Below are positions 41,255 through 50,974 of a stretch of 64,000 nucleotides of DNA, piece by piece. The stretch covers positions 7,935 through 71,934 of the forward strand of contig DATAJO010000038.1 in assembly GCA_036262075.1 (NCBI GenBank), given 5' to 3'. The translations under genes were made by a program, and so were the position numbers. Position 1 is the stretch's first letter, and each line of letters opens with the position of its first letter. The stretch comes from JACDBZ01 sp036262075 (GTDB lineage: Bacteria; Chloroflexota; Limnocylindria; QHBO01). The notes beneath the pieces are model-generated. The model saw only the letters and a program-made list of their open reading frames with translations. It was not told the DNA's origin and made no database searches.

Positions 41255-41670
41255 TTGACCCGGGTCTTCTCGGGTCCGCCGGTCGCCTTCCACATCTCGT
41301 CGATGGTGTCGATCATCGCCAGCAGCTCCTTGGCGGCGCCGGCGTCGAGCGTCTGCTTGACCTTCGAGGCCTGCTTCGTGGCCTTCCAGAACGTCTCGTG
41401 CAGGTCCGGGAACTTCTCGAGGTGCTCAGGCTTGAAATAGTCGTGCCACAGGACGTCGAGGTGGTGCTTCACGAGGTCGGCGCGCTCCTCCTTGACGTGG
41501 ATGCAGCGCGCGCGGAACAGCGAGTCGTCGCTGGCCTCGTACTTCTCGATGATGCGCAGGCAGGACTCGGCCTCGATCCGCGCCTGCTCGGGGTCGTAGA
41601 TGCCACAGGGAACGTCGCAGTGGGCGTCGACCGTGCGCGTCGGTCGCAGGAGGGAACGCAGGGTGAGCAT
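41239..41670 (-). CDS. sodN: Nickel superoxide dismutase
   Basis: 143 residues. A 16-residue propeptide (MLTLRSLLRPTRTVDA) precedes the nickel hook HCDVPCGIYDP: after cleavage His1, Cys2 and Cys6 bind nickel, and Tyr9 is the conserved second-sphere residue. The remainder is the four-helix bundle of the hexameric enzyme. It removes superoxide in the cytosol. GGAG lies before the ATG, and a TAGAAT box lies about 44 bp upstream, so this gene has a true leader. The protease gene sodX follows after 30 bp. Confidence 0.97.
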   Translation of the reverse strand: MLTLRSLLRPTRTVDAHCDVPCGIYDPEQARIEAESCLRIIEKYEASDDSLFRARCIHVKEERADLVKHHLDVLWHDYFKPEHLEKFPDLHETFWKATKQASKVKQTLDAGAAKELLAMIDTIDEMWKATGGPEKTRVNGRPG

Positions 41671-41713
41671 CGGTCTCCTCTCGAAGTCAGGAATCGCTTG
41701 CTTGTGACCTTCA

Positions 41714-41719
41714 ATTCTA
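41714..41719 (-). promoter_or_regulatory. -10 box of sodN-sodX
   Basis: TAGAAT on the minus strand in the 80-bp gap between fabG and sodN, giving a leader of about 37 nt with a Shine-Dalgarno sequence. Confidence 0.5.
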
Positions 41720-41750
41720 GGCCGTTGCAAGGAGCGCGCCGACGTGGTCC

Positions 41751-42506
41751 TCAGCTCCCCATCACGATGCCGCCGTCGACCCCGAGCACCTGGCCGGTGA
41801 CGTAGCGCGCCTCGTCGGAGGCGAAGTAGACCGCCGCGGCGGCGACGTCGTCGACCGATCCGACGTAGCCGAGCGGCGTCATCGCGGTCAGCGCCTCGGT
41901 CGCGGCGGGCGGCAGATCGGCGGTGAGATCGGTGGTGATCAGGCCCGGCGCGATCGCGTTGCAGGTGACTCCGCGCGAGGCCAGCTCGCGGGCCGTCGTC
42001 TTCGTCAGGCCGATGAGCCCCGCCTTGGCCGCGGCGTAGTTCGCCTGGCCCGGGTTGCCCATCCGGCCGGCGGCCGAGCTCATATTGATGATGCGGCCCG
42101 CGCGGGCCTTCATCATCGGCCGCGCGATGGCGCGGGTCATCCAGAACGGGCCCGACAGGTTGGTCGCGATGACCGAGTCCCACTCCTCGGCGTCCATCCG
42201 GACGAGGAGGTTGTCGCGGGTGATGCCGGCGTTGTTCACGAGAATGTCGACCTTGCCGAACTCGTCGAGCGCGGCCTTCACGATCGCCTCGCACGCGTCG
42301 CGGCCCTCGGACGTGTCGCCCTGGATGGCCAGCGCTCGCCGTCCCTTGCCCGTGATCTCGGACACGACCTCGTTCGCCGCGGCCGCGTTGCCGCGGTAGT
42401 TGACCGCCACGTCGGCCCCCTGCGTCGCGAAGGCCAGGGCGATCGCGCGGCCGAGGCCGCGGCTGGCGCCGGTGACGAGCGCCGTCTTTCCGGTCAGGTC
42501 GTACAT
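41751..42506 (-). CDS. fabG: 3-oxoacyl-ACP reductase
   Basis: 251 residues, a classical short-chain dehydrogenase. It has TGASRGLGRAI (NADPH-binding), VDILVNNAGIT, the catalytic Ser in INMSSAAGRMG, and the Tyr and Lys in QANYAAAKAG. It reduces 3-oxoacyl-ACP in fatty-acid elongation, fitting the fab/acc cluster upstream. It is separated from fabH by 293 bp containing element D and tandem repeats, so it may be transcribed or tuned separately. Confidence 0.93.
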   Translation of the reverse strand: MYDLTGKTALVTGASRGLGRAIALAFATQGADVAVNYRGNAAAANEVVSEITGKGRRALAIQGDTSEGRDACEAIVKAALDEFGKVDILVNNAGITRDNLLVRMDAEEWDSVIATNLSGPFWMTRAIARPMMKARAGRIINMSSAAGRMGNPGQANYAAAKAGLIGLTKTTARELASRGVTCNAIAPGLITTDLTADLPPAATEALTAMTPLGYVGSVDDVAAAAVYFASDEARYVTGQVLGVDGGIVMGS

Positions 42507-42522
42507 CAGGAGCGTATGTCCC

Positions 42523-42574
42523 TTCGATTCCTTCGATTCATCTTCGCGTCTTCGGTTCGTCTTCGGTTCGTCTT
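42523..42574. repeat. TTCG-phased short tandem repeat left of element D
   Basis: Six TTCG(A/G/C)TTC-like units with spacings of 8-11 bp, the last three at 11 bp, running from just upstream of the fabG start into the first box of element D. Confidence 0.75.
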
Positions 42575-42749
42575 CGATTTATCGCGGGGTTGTCGCCCGA
42601 GGGTGCCCGTCGGGCTATGCGTGTTCGATATATCGGTTCGGGGGACGCCCGAACCGCGTAAGTGAGGACCTTCCGGCGCTGGACCCACCGATAAATCGCA
42701 CAGGCGTCGCCTGCACGCCCGATCCAGGCGCCAATCCCTCGAAAAATCG
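42575..42749. repeat. 175-bp palindromic element, copy D
   Basis: Boxes CGATTTATCG (42575), CGATATATCG (42626), CGATAAATCG (42689) and CGAAAAATCG (42740), spacing 51/63/51 bp. It lies between fabH and fabG inside the fatty-acid cluster. Confidence 0.9.
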
Positions 42750-42785
42750 AAGGGAGGGGCGAGGGCGAAGGGAAGGGCGAGGGCG
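42750..42785. repeat. 18-bp tandem repeat right of element D
   Basis: Two purine-rich 18-bp units (42750-42767 and 42768-42785), one mismatch apart, starting directly after the last box of element D. Confidence 0.8.
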
Positions 42786-42799
42786 GACGGCGCAGCGGC

Positions 42800-43867
42800 T
42801 CACGCGCCGACGCCCTCGAGCGAGCGCATCGGCTGGCCCATGCGGGTCTGGTCGCCAGGGGCCAGGAAGGCGCGCGCCGGATCGGCGGTCCACTCCCACA
42901 CCGCGGCCCCGGCGGTGTAGCCGGCGCCGAAGGCCACCATGAGGATCCGATCCCCCTGCTTCACCCGGCCGGAGGCGACGGCCTCGACGAGCGCCATCGG
43001 CACCGATGCGGCGCTCGTGTTGCCGTAGCGCTCGATGTTCACGTAGGTCTTGTCCTCGGGGATGCCGAGCTGCTTCTGCACGTTGTTGATGATCCGGATG
43101 TTCGCCTGGTGGAACACGAACTGGTCGATGTCGTCGACCGTCAGGCCGGCCCGCTGCAGCGCCGCCACGGCCGACTCGCCCATCTGGCGGGTGGCGTACT
43201 TGTAGACCTCGCTGCCCAGCATGCGGATCGCGTGCATGCGCGCGTCGACCGTCTCGTGGGAGGCCGGTCGCGCCGAGCCGCCGGCCGGCATGATGATCCC
43301 CTCGCAACCGGTGCCGTCGCTGAACAGGTCGAACCCGAGCGCGCCGCCCGGCTGGTCCGAAGCCTGGAGGACGACGGCGCCCGCCCCGTCGCCGAAGAGG
43401 ACGCACGTCGAGCGGTCGGTCCAGTCGAGGAAGCGGCTGAGGACCTCGACGCCGATGACCAAGACGTTGCGCGCCATTCCGCCGGCGATGAAGCCGTTCG
43501 CCGTGGCCATGGCGTACAGGAAGCCCGAGCAGGCGGCCTGGAGATCGAAGCCCGACGCGCGGGTTGCCCCGAGCTCGGTGGCGACGAGCACGGCCGTGGC
43601 CGGGAGCGGATAGTCCGGCGTGCAGGTGGCCACGACGACGAGGTCGAGCTCCTTCGGGTCGAACCCGGCCACGGCAAGGGCATCGCGCGAGGCATGCACG
43701 CTCAGCGTCAGGGCCGTCTCGTCGTCGGCGGCGATCCGCCGCTCGCGGATCCCGGTCCGCGTCCGGATCCACTCGTCGTTGGTGTCGACGATCGTGGCCA
43801 GCTCGTCGTTCGTCATGACGCGCGACGGCGCGTACATCCCCCAGCCGGTGATCAGGGCGTTCGTCAT
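42800..43867 (-). CDS. fabH: 3-oxoacyl-ACP synthase III
   Basis: 355 residues. The Cys-His-Asn triad is visible: Cys113 in LQAACSGFLYA, His253 in FVFHQANIR and Asn283 in ERYGNTSAAS. It condenses acetyl-CoA (or a branched primer) with malonyl-ACP to start fatty-acid synthesis. The start at 43867 has GAGGA 8 nt upstream; a longer in-frame start at 43966 would overlap accB. An insert around residues 195-212 makes it slightly longer than the E. coli enzyme. Confidence 0.94.
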   Translation of the reverse strand: MTNALITGWGMYAPSRVMTNDELATIVDTNDEWIRTRTGIRERRIAADDETALTLSVHASRDALAVAGFDPKELDLVVVATCTPDYPLPATAVLVATELGATRASGFDLQAACSGFLYAMATANGFIAGGMARNVLVIGVEVLSRFLDWTDRSTCVLFGDGAGAVVLQASDQPGGALGFDLFSDGTGCEGIIMPAGGSARPASHETVDARMHAIRMLGSEVYKYATRQMGESAVAALQRAGLTVDDIDQFVFHQANIRIINNVQKQLGIPEDKTYVNIERYGNTSAASVPMALVEAVASGRVKQGDRILMVAFGAGYTAGAAVWEWTADPARAFLAPGDQTRMGQPMRSLEGVGA

Positions 43868-43898
43868 TGGTGGTGTCCTCGGGATGCGGTCGCGCGTG

Positions 43899-44377
43899 TC
43901 ATCGGGGATCGATCTCCAGCAGCGGTTGCCGGCGCTTGACGAGCGTCCCGTTCTCGACGAGGACACGGGTCACCGTGCCGGATTTGTCGGACTTGATCTC
44001 GTTGAACAGCTTCATGGCCTCGATCAGGCCCACCACCTGGCCGACGGTGACCTCGTGCCCCTCGGTCACGTACGGCCGCGCGCCGGGCGACGGGGCGGGA
44101 TACCAGACGCCGGTGAGCGGCGCCGTGACGTGCACGCGGCCGGGGGCCGGCTCGCCGAACGGCGTGGGCGGGGGTGGTGCCGATGCGGGCTGCGTCGCCG
44201 CGGCGCCGGCGGCAGCGCCCGCGAGGGCCGCCTCGACCGCGGGGGCGGCCACGACGCGGCGGGCCCGCGAGAGCCGGACGTGGAGCTCGCCGACCGTCAG
44301 CTCGAGCTCGTCGAGCCCCGACGACGCAACGGTCGGGGCGAGGATGTCGACGGCCTCGAGGATGCGGTCGCGGTCGG

Positions 44378-44381
<4 letters not shown>
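43899..44381 (-). CDS. accB: Biotin carboxyl carrier protein of acetyl-CoA carboxylase
   Basis: 160 residues. A short N-terminal domain and an Ala/Pro-rich linker (about 45-80) lead to the biotinyl domain with the modified Lys124 in GLIEAMKLFNEI. BirA, encoded in this window, attaches biotin to that Lys; the carboxylase AccC charges it and AccA/AccD transfer the carboxyl to acetyl-CoA. The start overlaps the fabF stop (ATGA). Confidence 0.95.
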
Positions 44382-45635
<1,254 letters not shown>

Positions 45636-45643
<8 letters not shown>

Positions 45644-46145
45644 CGGTCTGACCTCCGCCGATCTGCTGGTCTCGAGGAATGATGATCGACAGCGTGGCCT
45701 CGACCGCAACCTCGCCCTCGACCGTGGCCACGGCCCGCACGCGGCCGAACATGCCGCGCAGCTTCTCGACGGTCACCTCGAGGCGGAGCGTGTCGCCCGG
45801 AACCACGAGCCGCTTGAAGCGGCAGTCGTCGATGCCGGCGAACAGGCCGATCTTGCCGCGGTACTCGGGCAGGCTGATGACGGCGATGCCGGCCGCCTGG
45901 GCCAGTGCCTCGACCATGAGCACGCCCGGCATGATCGGCCGTCCGGGGAAATGCCCCGTGAACTGCGGCTCGTTGGCCGAGATCTGCTTCGTGGCAACGG
46001 CCCGCACGCCCGGCTCGAGCTCGACGACGCGGTCGACGAGGAGGAACGGGTAGCGGTGCGGCAGGATCTCCATGATCTGCGCCGCCTCGAGGGGCAGCGT
46101 CGGTGTCGTGTCGGTCGGCGGCGTCTCGGTCGTCACGGTCTCCAT
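45636..46145 (-). CDS. fabZ: 3-hydroxyacyl-ACP dehydratase
   Basis: 169 residues of hot-dog fold. LPHRYPFLLVDR and GHFPGRPIMPGVLMVEALAQ contain the catalytic His and Glu. It dehydrates 3-hydroxyacyl-ACP. About 15 extra Thr/Pro residues stand at the N-terminus. It lies between accC and fabF on the same strand. Confidence 0.95.
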
Positions 46146-46163
46146 CCTGGTGGTTGCGGTCGC

Positions 46164-47522
46164 CTACGAGGCGACGAAGGCGGCGGGTCCGACGCGGTCG
46201 AGCAGGTTCGTGCTCACCCGCGCCTCGAGGAAGGCGTCGTTGTCGACGATCCCCCGATGGAACGGCAGGTTCGTCTTCACGCCGGCGATGTCCATCTCGG
46301 CCAGGGCGCGTCGCGCGCGGGCCAGGGCGTGCTCGCGCGTGTCGCCGTGGACGATGAGCTTCGCCAGCAGGCTGTCGTAGTAGGGCGGGATCTCGTAGTT
46401 GGGGTAGAGGTGGGTGTCGACGCGCACGCCCGGGCCGCCCGGCAGGATGAGCCGCTCGACCTCCCCGGTCTGCGGGGAGAAGTTGTCGCCCGGGTCCTCG
46501 GCGTTGACGCGGAACTCGATGGCGTGGCCGCGGAACGCGATCTCGTCCTGGCGCAGGCTCAGCCGCTCCCCGGCCGCGACGCGGATCTGCTCGGCCACGA
46601 GGTCGACCCCGGTGATCATCTCGGTCACCGGGTGCTCCACCTGGATGCGGCAGTTGATCTCGATGAAATAGAAGTTGCCGTCGGGATCGAGGAGGAACTC
46701 GAGCGTGCCGGCGCCCTCGTAGCCGGCGGCCACCACGCTGCGGATGGCGAGGTCGCGCAGCCGCTCGCGGGTCGGGTCGTCCATCGCCGGCGACGGGCCC
46801 TCCTCGATGATCTTCTGGTGCCGCCGCTGCACGCTGCAGTCGCGCTCGCCGACGTGGATGCCGTTGCCGTGGCGGTCGACCATGACCTGGACCTCGACGT
46901 GGCGCGACTCCTCGATCCATTTCTCGAAGTACACGCTGTCGTCGCCGAAGGCCGCCTGCGCCTCCGAGCGCGCGAGCGGGAGGCTCGTCTCCATCTCGCG
47001 TGGCGAGCGGACGAGCCGCATGCCCCGGCCGCCACCGCCGGCCGACGGCTTGAGAAGCACCGGATACCCGGCCCTCGCGGCCTGGTCGAGGGCGTCGCGC
47101 AGGTCGGTGACGATTCCCTGGCTGCCCGGCACGGTCGGCAGCCCGTTGGCGGCCAGCATGCGCCGCACGGCGTACTTGCTGGCGAAGCGCTCGAGGACCT
47201 CCGCCCGCGGGCCGATGAACGTCAGGTCGTGGGCGCTGCACGCCTCGGCAAACGAGGCATCCTCCGACAGGAATCCGTAGCCGGGATGGACGGCGTCGCA
47301 GCCGCTGATCATGGCGGCGCTGATGAGCGCCGGCTGGTTGAGGTAGCTGCGCCGTGACTCCGCCGGGCCGATGCAGATCGCCTCGTCGGCGAGCTGGACG
47401 GCGAGCGTGTCCCGATCGGCCTCGCTGTAGGCCACCACGGCATCGAGGCCGAGGTCACGGCAGGCGCGCAGGATGCGCACCGCGATCTCGCCGCGGTTGG
47501 CGATGAGGACCTTGCTGACCAT
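46164..47522 (-). CDS. accC: Biotin carboxylase subunit of acetyl-CoA carboxylase
   Basis: 452 residues, the usual size. KVLIANRGEIAVRI at the start, the ATP-grasp glycine loop SAGGGGRGMRLV, ERDCSVQRRHQKIIEE and the catalytic region EINCRIQVEHPVTE are present. It carboxylates biotin on the carrier protein with ATP and bicarbonate. The start overlaps the fabD stop by one base (TGATG). Confidence 0.96.
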   Translation of the reverse strand: MVSKVLIANRGEIAVRILRACRDLGLDAVVAYSEADRDTLAVQLADEAICIGPAESRRSYLNQPALISAAMISGCDAVHPGYGFLSEDASFAEACSAHDLTFIGPRAEVLERFASKYAVRRMLAANGLPTVPGSQGIVTDLRDALDQAARAGYPVLLKPSAGGGGRGMRLVRSPREMETSLPLARSEAQAAFGDDSVYFEKWIEESRHVEVQVMVDRHGNGIHVGERDCSVQRRHQKIIEEGPSPAMDDPTRERLRDLAIRSVVAAGYEGAGTLEFLLDPDGNFYFIEINCRIQVEHPVTEMITGVDLVAEQIRVAAGERLSLRQDEIAFRGHAIEFRVNAEDPGDNFSPQTGEVERLILPGGPGVRVDTHLYPNYEIPPYYDSLLAKLIVHGDTREHALARARRALAEMDIAGVKTNLPFHRGIVDNDAFLEARVSTNLLDRVGPAAFVAS

Positions 47523-48484
47523 CAGGCCGATGCCCCCGCCGGCTCCGCCTCGCGCCCGCCGCTTAGCGCCGCGGCTGCCGCGTCCAGGCCGGCGCGGTCG
47601 GCGACGGCCATTGCCGACACCTCCGGCGCGATGCGGCGCACCATGCCGACGAGCGCCGCCCCGGCGCCGAGCTCGATGACCGTGTCGACGCCCGCGGCGA
47701 CGAGGCGCCGCACCGATGCGACCCACTCGACCGGCGAGCGAACCTGCTCCGCGAGGAGCGCCTTGATCCGTGCAGCATCGGTCACCGGCTCGGCGGTCAC
47801 GTTGCTGACCACTGGCACGCGCGCGTCGCGCCACGTCTCGCGCTCGAAGGCCTCGGCCAGCTGCTCGGCCACGGCCGCCATGCGCGGCGAGTGGAACGCG
47901 CCCGACACGGGCAGCGGCAGCACGCGCTTCGCCCCCGCCTCGCGGAGCGGCTGCTCGGCGGCGGCGATCGCCGCGCGGGTGCCGGAGATGACGACCTGGC
48001 CGGGGGCGTTGTCGTTGGCCACGACGAGGTCCGTCGGGCTCGCCACGGTCTCGACGATGCGCGCCACGGTGTCGCGGTCGAGCCCGAGGACGGCGGCCAT
48101 GCCGCCACCGTCGCCCGCCGCGGCCATCAGCTCAGCGCGGCGCGTAACGAGCCGGAGGGCGGCAGGCAGCTCGAGGACCCCGGCCGCGACGAGCGCCGCG
48201 TACTACCCGACCGAGTGGCCGGCGACGAAGGCAGGCGCCAGCGTCACGCGCTCCTCGAGCGCGCGAAGGGCGGCGATCGAGGTCGCCAGCAGGCAGGGCT
48301 GGGTCTGGCGCGTGTCGTTCAGCCGCTCCGCGGGTCCCTCGAAGCAGGTGCCGCTCACCGACCAGCCGAGGGTCGCATCGGCCTCGTCATAGACCTCGCG
48401 CGCGGCCGCCGATGCGTCGGCCAGGTCGCGGCCCATGCCGACCGCCTGCGAGCCCTGGGGCGAGAACAGCAGCGCGAGGCTCAT
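47522..48484 (-). pseudogene. fabD: Malonyl-CoA:ACP transacylase gene interrupted by an in-frame TAG
   Basis: One frame of 321 codons with FabD similarity on both sides of a single stop. It starts with SLALLFSPQGSQAVGMG, reaches the nucleophile motif AGHSVG (Ser91) and then has TAG at codon 94 (48205-48203), where FabD has the Glu of GHSxGEYAA. It continues in the same frame with YAALVAAGVLELPAAL, the His motif SGAFHSPRM and VIELGAGAALVG. A G-to-T change of GAG would produce this. TAG is an ordinary stop elsewhere in the window (for example corA and the nucleoside hydrolase), so recoding is not general. FabD is normally essential, so a sequencing error, a second copy or read-through must be considered. 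Confidence 0.85.
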
Positions 48485-48966
48485 CGGCTCGCTCCCGGCG
48501 CCGGCTCGATCTCGACCACGACCTGCCCGTACTCGACCGCCTCGCCGCTCTCGGCGACGAGGTGGCGGACCGTGCCGCTGCGCGGGGCGCGGACGTCGTG
48601 GCGCACCCCGAGCATCTCGACGTGACCGATGACGTCGCCCTTCGTGACGGGCAGGCCGGGCCCGAGGCCATCGGCGTAGATGAAGTAGCCGACCGCCGGC
48701 GCGCCGACGCCCACGGTGGTCGGCGTCGCATCGTCCCCCGGCGGCGGGTCCGAGGCGTGCGGCCCGGATGGCGCGGCGATCGCCGCGGGCGGATCGGCCG
48801 GTTCCGGCGGGCGGCTGCCGCCCGACGCGCTGACCCGCAGGCGGAAGTCGCCATGGGCAACCTCGATCTCGGTCAGCCCGTGGCGCTCGAGGCGCTCGCC
48901 GAGCTGCGCCACGAGGTCGTCGGCGGCGGCGCGGACGGCGTCGAGCGCGCGGTCGGTATCGGTCAT
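48481..48966 (-). CDS. BCCP-like protein lacking the biotinylated lysine
   Basis: 161 residues with the layout of AccB: a helical N-terminus, a Pro/Ala linker (about 50-85) and a C-terminal biotinyl-type domain. The segment corresponding to IEAMKLFNEI of AccB reads VEMLGVRHDV, with Gly120 in place of the biotin-accepting Lys. The flanking glycines and SGTV are kept, so the domain should fold. It cannot carry biotin. It may be a structural or regulatory subunit of the carboxylase. It is coupled to accA and fabD by ATGA overlaps. Confidence 0.85.
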   Translation of the reverse strand: MTDTDRALDAVRAAADDLVAQLGERLERHGLTEIEVAHGDFRLRVSASGGSRPPEPADPPAAIAAPSGPHASDPPPGDDATPTTVGVGAPAVGYFIYADGLGPGLPVTKGDVIGHVEMLGVRHDVRAPRSGTVRHLVAESGEAVEYGQVVVEIEPAPGASR

Positions 48967-49958
48967 GCGCCGCCCTCCTCCTGGTCATCGCTGCCGTCGC
49001 TGGGCCAGATCTCGCTCCACCGCGGCGGTCGCGGCACACCCGGGAGGCGGAGGAAGCGGCCGAGGCGCCGGCGCAGCGACGGTGGCTGCGGCGGGCGGCT
49101 CGAGGACGCGCCGGTCTCGATATAGGCGCCCATGCCCCGCAGCCGAGCATAGCGCCTGGCGAGGAGGTCGGACGTCTCGAGCGCCGTGAGCCGGCCGAGC
49201 GCGGCGAGGACCGCCGCCTTGACCGCACGCGCCGTGGCCACGTGGTCGGTGTGCGCGCCCTCGCCCGGCTCGGCGATGATCTCGTCGACGACGCCGAGCT
49301 CGAGCTGGTCGGCGGCCGTCATGCGCATCGCCGCGGCCGCCGTCCTCGCCTCGTTCTTCGAGCGCCACAGGATCGACGAGGCGCCCTCGGGGCTGATGAC
49401 CGAGTAGACCGAGTTCTCGAGCGCGAGGACCGCGTCACCGATGCCGATGGCCAGCGCACCGCCCGATCCGCCCTCGCCGAGCACGACGACGACGGTCGGC
49501 ACCTCGATGCCGGTCATGAGCTTGATGCTCGACGCGATCGCCTCGGCCTGGCCGCGCTCCTCGGCCGCCGGGCCAGGGAAGGCGCCCGCGGTGTCGAGGA
49601 ACGTGACGACCGGCAGGCCGAGCTTGTCCGCGAGGCGCATGAGGCGCTGCGCCTTGCGGAAGCCCTCCGGGTGCGGCGAGCCGAAGTTGCGGAGGATGTT
49701 CGTCTCGGTATCGGTGCCCTTCTGGTGGCCGATGACGACGACCGGACGCCCATCGAGCAGCGCCGGCCCGCCGACGATGGCCGGGTCGTCGCCGAAGGCC
49801 CGGTCGCCGTGGACCTCGTAGAAGTCATCGAACATGAGGGCCACGAGGTGGAGGGTGCGCGGCCGCTCGGGATGGCGGGCGAGCTGGACGCGGGTCCACG
49901 CCGCCTCGATCGCCTCGGCGCTCGGCGGGCCGCCGGCCCGCACGTCGAGCTCGGTCAT
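48963..49958 (-). CDS. accA: Acetyl-CoA carboxylase carboxyltransferase alpha subunit
   Basis: 331 residues. The crotonase-like carboxyltransferase core shows FYEVHGDRAFGDDPAIVGG, GHQKGTDT, FGSPHPEGFRKAQRLMRLA, FLDTAGAFPGPAAEERGQ and GEGGSGGALAI. It forms the transferase with AccD. The last 50 residues are a divergent basic and proline-rich tail. Both ends overlap neighbours by 4 bp. Confidence 0.96.
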   Translation of the reverse strand: MTELDVRAGGPPSAEAIEAAWTRVQLARHPERPRTLHLVALMFDDFYEVHGDRAFGDDPAIVGGPALLDGRPVVVIGHQKGTDTETNILRNFGSPHPEGFRKAQRLMRLADKLGLPVVTFLDTAGAFPGPAAEERGQAEAIASSIKLMTGIEVPTVVVVLGEGGSGGALAIGIGDAVLALENSVYSVISPEGASSILWRSKNEARTAAAAMRMTAADQLELGVVDEIIAEPGEGAHTDHVATARAVKAAVLAALGRLTALETSDLLARRYARLRGMGAYIETGASSSRPPQPPSLRRRLGRFLRLPGVPRPPRWSEIWPSDGSDDQEEGGA

Positions 49959-50959
49959 GGCCGGTCCTCCGCCTCACCGGCGGCTCGGGCCGGCGCCTTG
50001 CCCGTCCCGTTGCGTCCGTCGGCGTCGACGTCGATCCCGATCGTCTCGCTCACCGCCCCGCCGAGGCGCTCGGCGAGCTCGGACAGCGTGCTCAGCGGGC
50101 CCCAGGCCCGGTCGTCGTCCGGCACCGCCGCGACCGCCCGAGCCGCCGGCAGGAGGCGGAGCAGGCGGGCGAGCGTGGCCCGCAGCTCCGCCCGCGGCAC
50201 GACGGCGTCGACGAAGCCGTGGGCGAGAAGGAACTCGGCGGACTGGAAGCCCTCGGGCAGCTCCTCCCCGACCGTGCCGCTCGCCACCCGCGCTCCGGCG
50301 AAGCCGATGAGCGCCTTCGGCTCGGCGATGATGACGTCGCCGAGGCTGGCGAAGCTGGCGAGCACGCCCCCGGTGGTCGGGTCGGTGAGGATCGAGATGA
50401 ACGGCACGCCGGCCTCGTCGAGGCGCACGAGCGGCGCCGTCGTCTTCGCCAGCTGCATCAGCGACAACGTCCCCTCCTGCATCCGCGCGCCGCCCGACGC
50501 GCTCACCACGATGGCCGGGATGCGCTCGGCGAGGGCCGTCTCGAAGCAGCGGGCCAGCTTCTCGCCCACGACGCTGCCCATGCTGCCGCCCATGAAGCGG
50601 AAGTCGAAGATGCCGATCGCGACGCGGTGGCCGTCGATCCGCCCGACGCCCCACACCGCGGCATCGCGGAGCCCGGTCTTGATGCGCGTCGCCTCGAGCC
50701 GATCGAGGTACGGCCGGTCGTCGACGAACCCGAGCCGATCCACCGCCTCGAGCCCCGCGTCGCGCTCCTCGAAGCTGTTGGCGTCGAGCAGCAGGTCGAT
50801 CCGCTCCCCGACCGACATGCGGAAGTGGTGCCCGCACGACGGGCACACCCGCATCGACCGCTCGAGCTGGCGGTTGAAGACCTGCGCGTCACAGGCCGGG
50901 CACTTCGTCCAGGTGTCGGCCGGCGCGCTCCGGCGGCTGAAGGGGAACTTGATCGGCAA
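49955..50959 (-). CDS. accD: Acetyl-CoA carboxylase carboxyltransferase beta subunit
   Basis: 334 residues. The N-terminal four-Cys zinc ribbon (CPACD and CPSCGHHF) is followed by the transferase core with VSASGGARMQEG, PTTGGVLASFA and FAGARVASGTVGEELPEGFQ. It forms the carboxyltransferase with AccA, encoded immediately downstream with ATGA overlap. The tail of about 50 residues is disordered in appearance. Confidence 0.96.
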   Translation of the reverse strand: MPIKFPFSRRSAPADTWTKCPACDAQVFNRQLERSMRVCPSCGHHFRMSVGERIDLLLDANSFEERDAGLEAVDRLGFVDDRPYLDRLEATRIKTGLRDAAVWGVGRIDGHRVAIGIFDFRFMGGSMGSVVGEKLARCFETALAERIPAIVVSASGGARMQEGTLSLMQLAKTTAPLVRLDEAGVPFISILTDPTTGGVLASFASLGDVIIAEPKALIGFAGARVASGTVGEELPEGFQSAEFLLAHGFVDAVVPRAELRATLARLLRLLPAARAVAAVPDDDRAWGPLSTLSELAERLGGAVSETIGIDVDADGRNGTGKAPARAAGEAEDRP

Positions 50960-50974
50960 TCGGTCCTCCGCCGC

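Noticed and set aside
48203..48205. TAG read as a sense codon throughout the organism
   Set aside because: Several intact genes in the window (corA, nucleoside hydrolase, TPR gene, trpS) end at TAG at the expected length.
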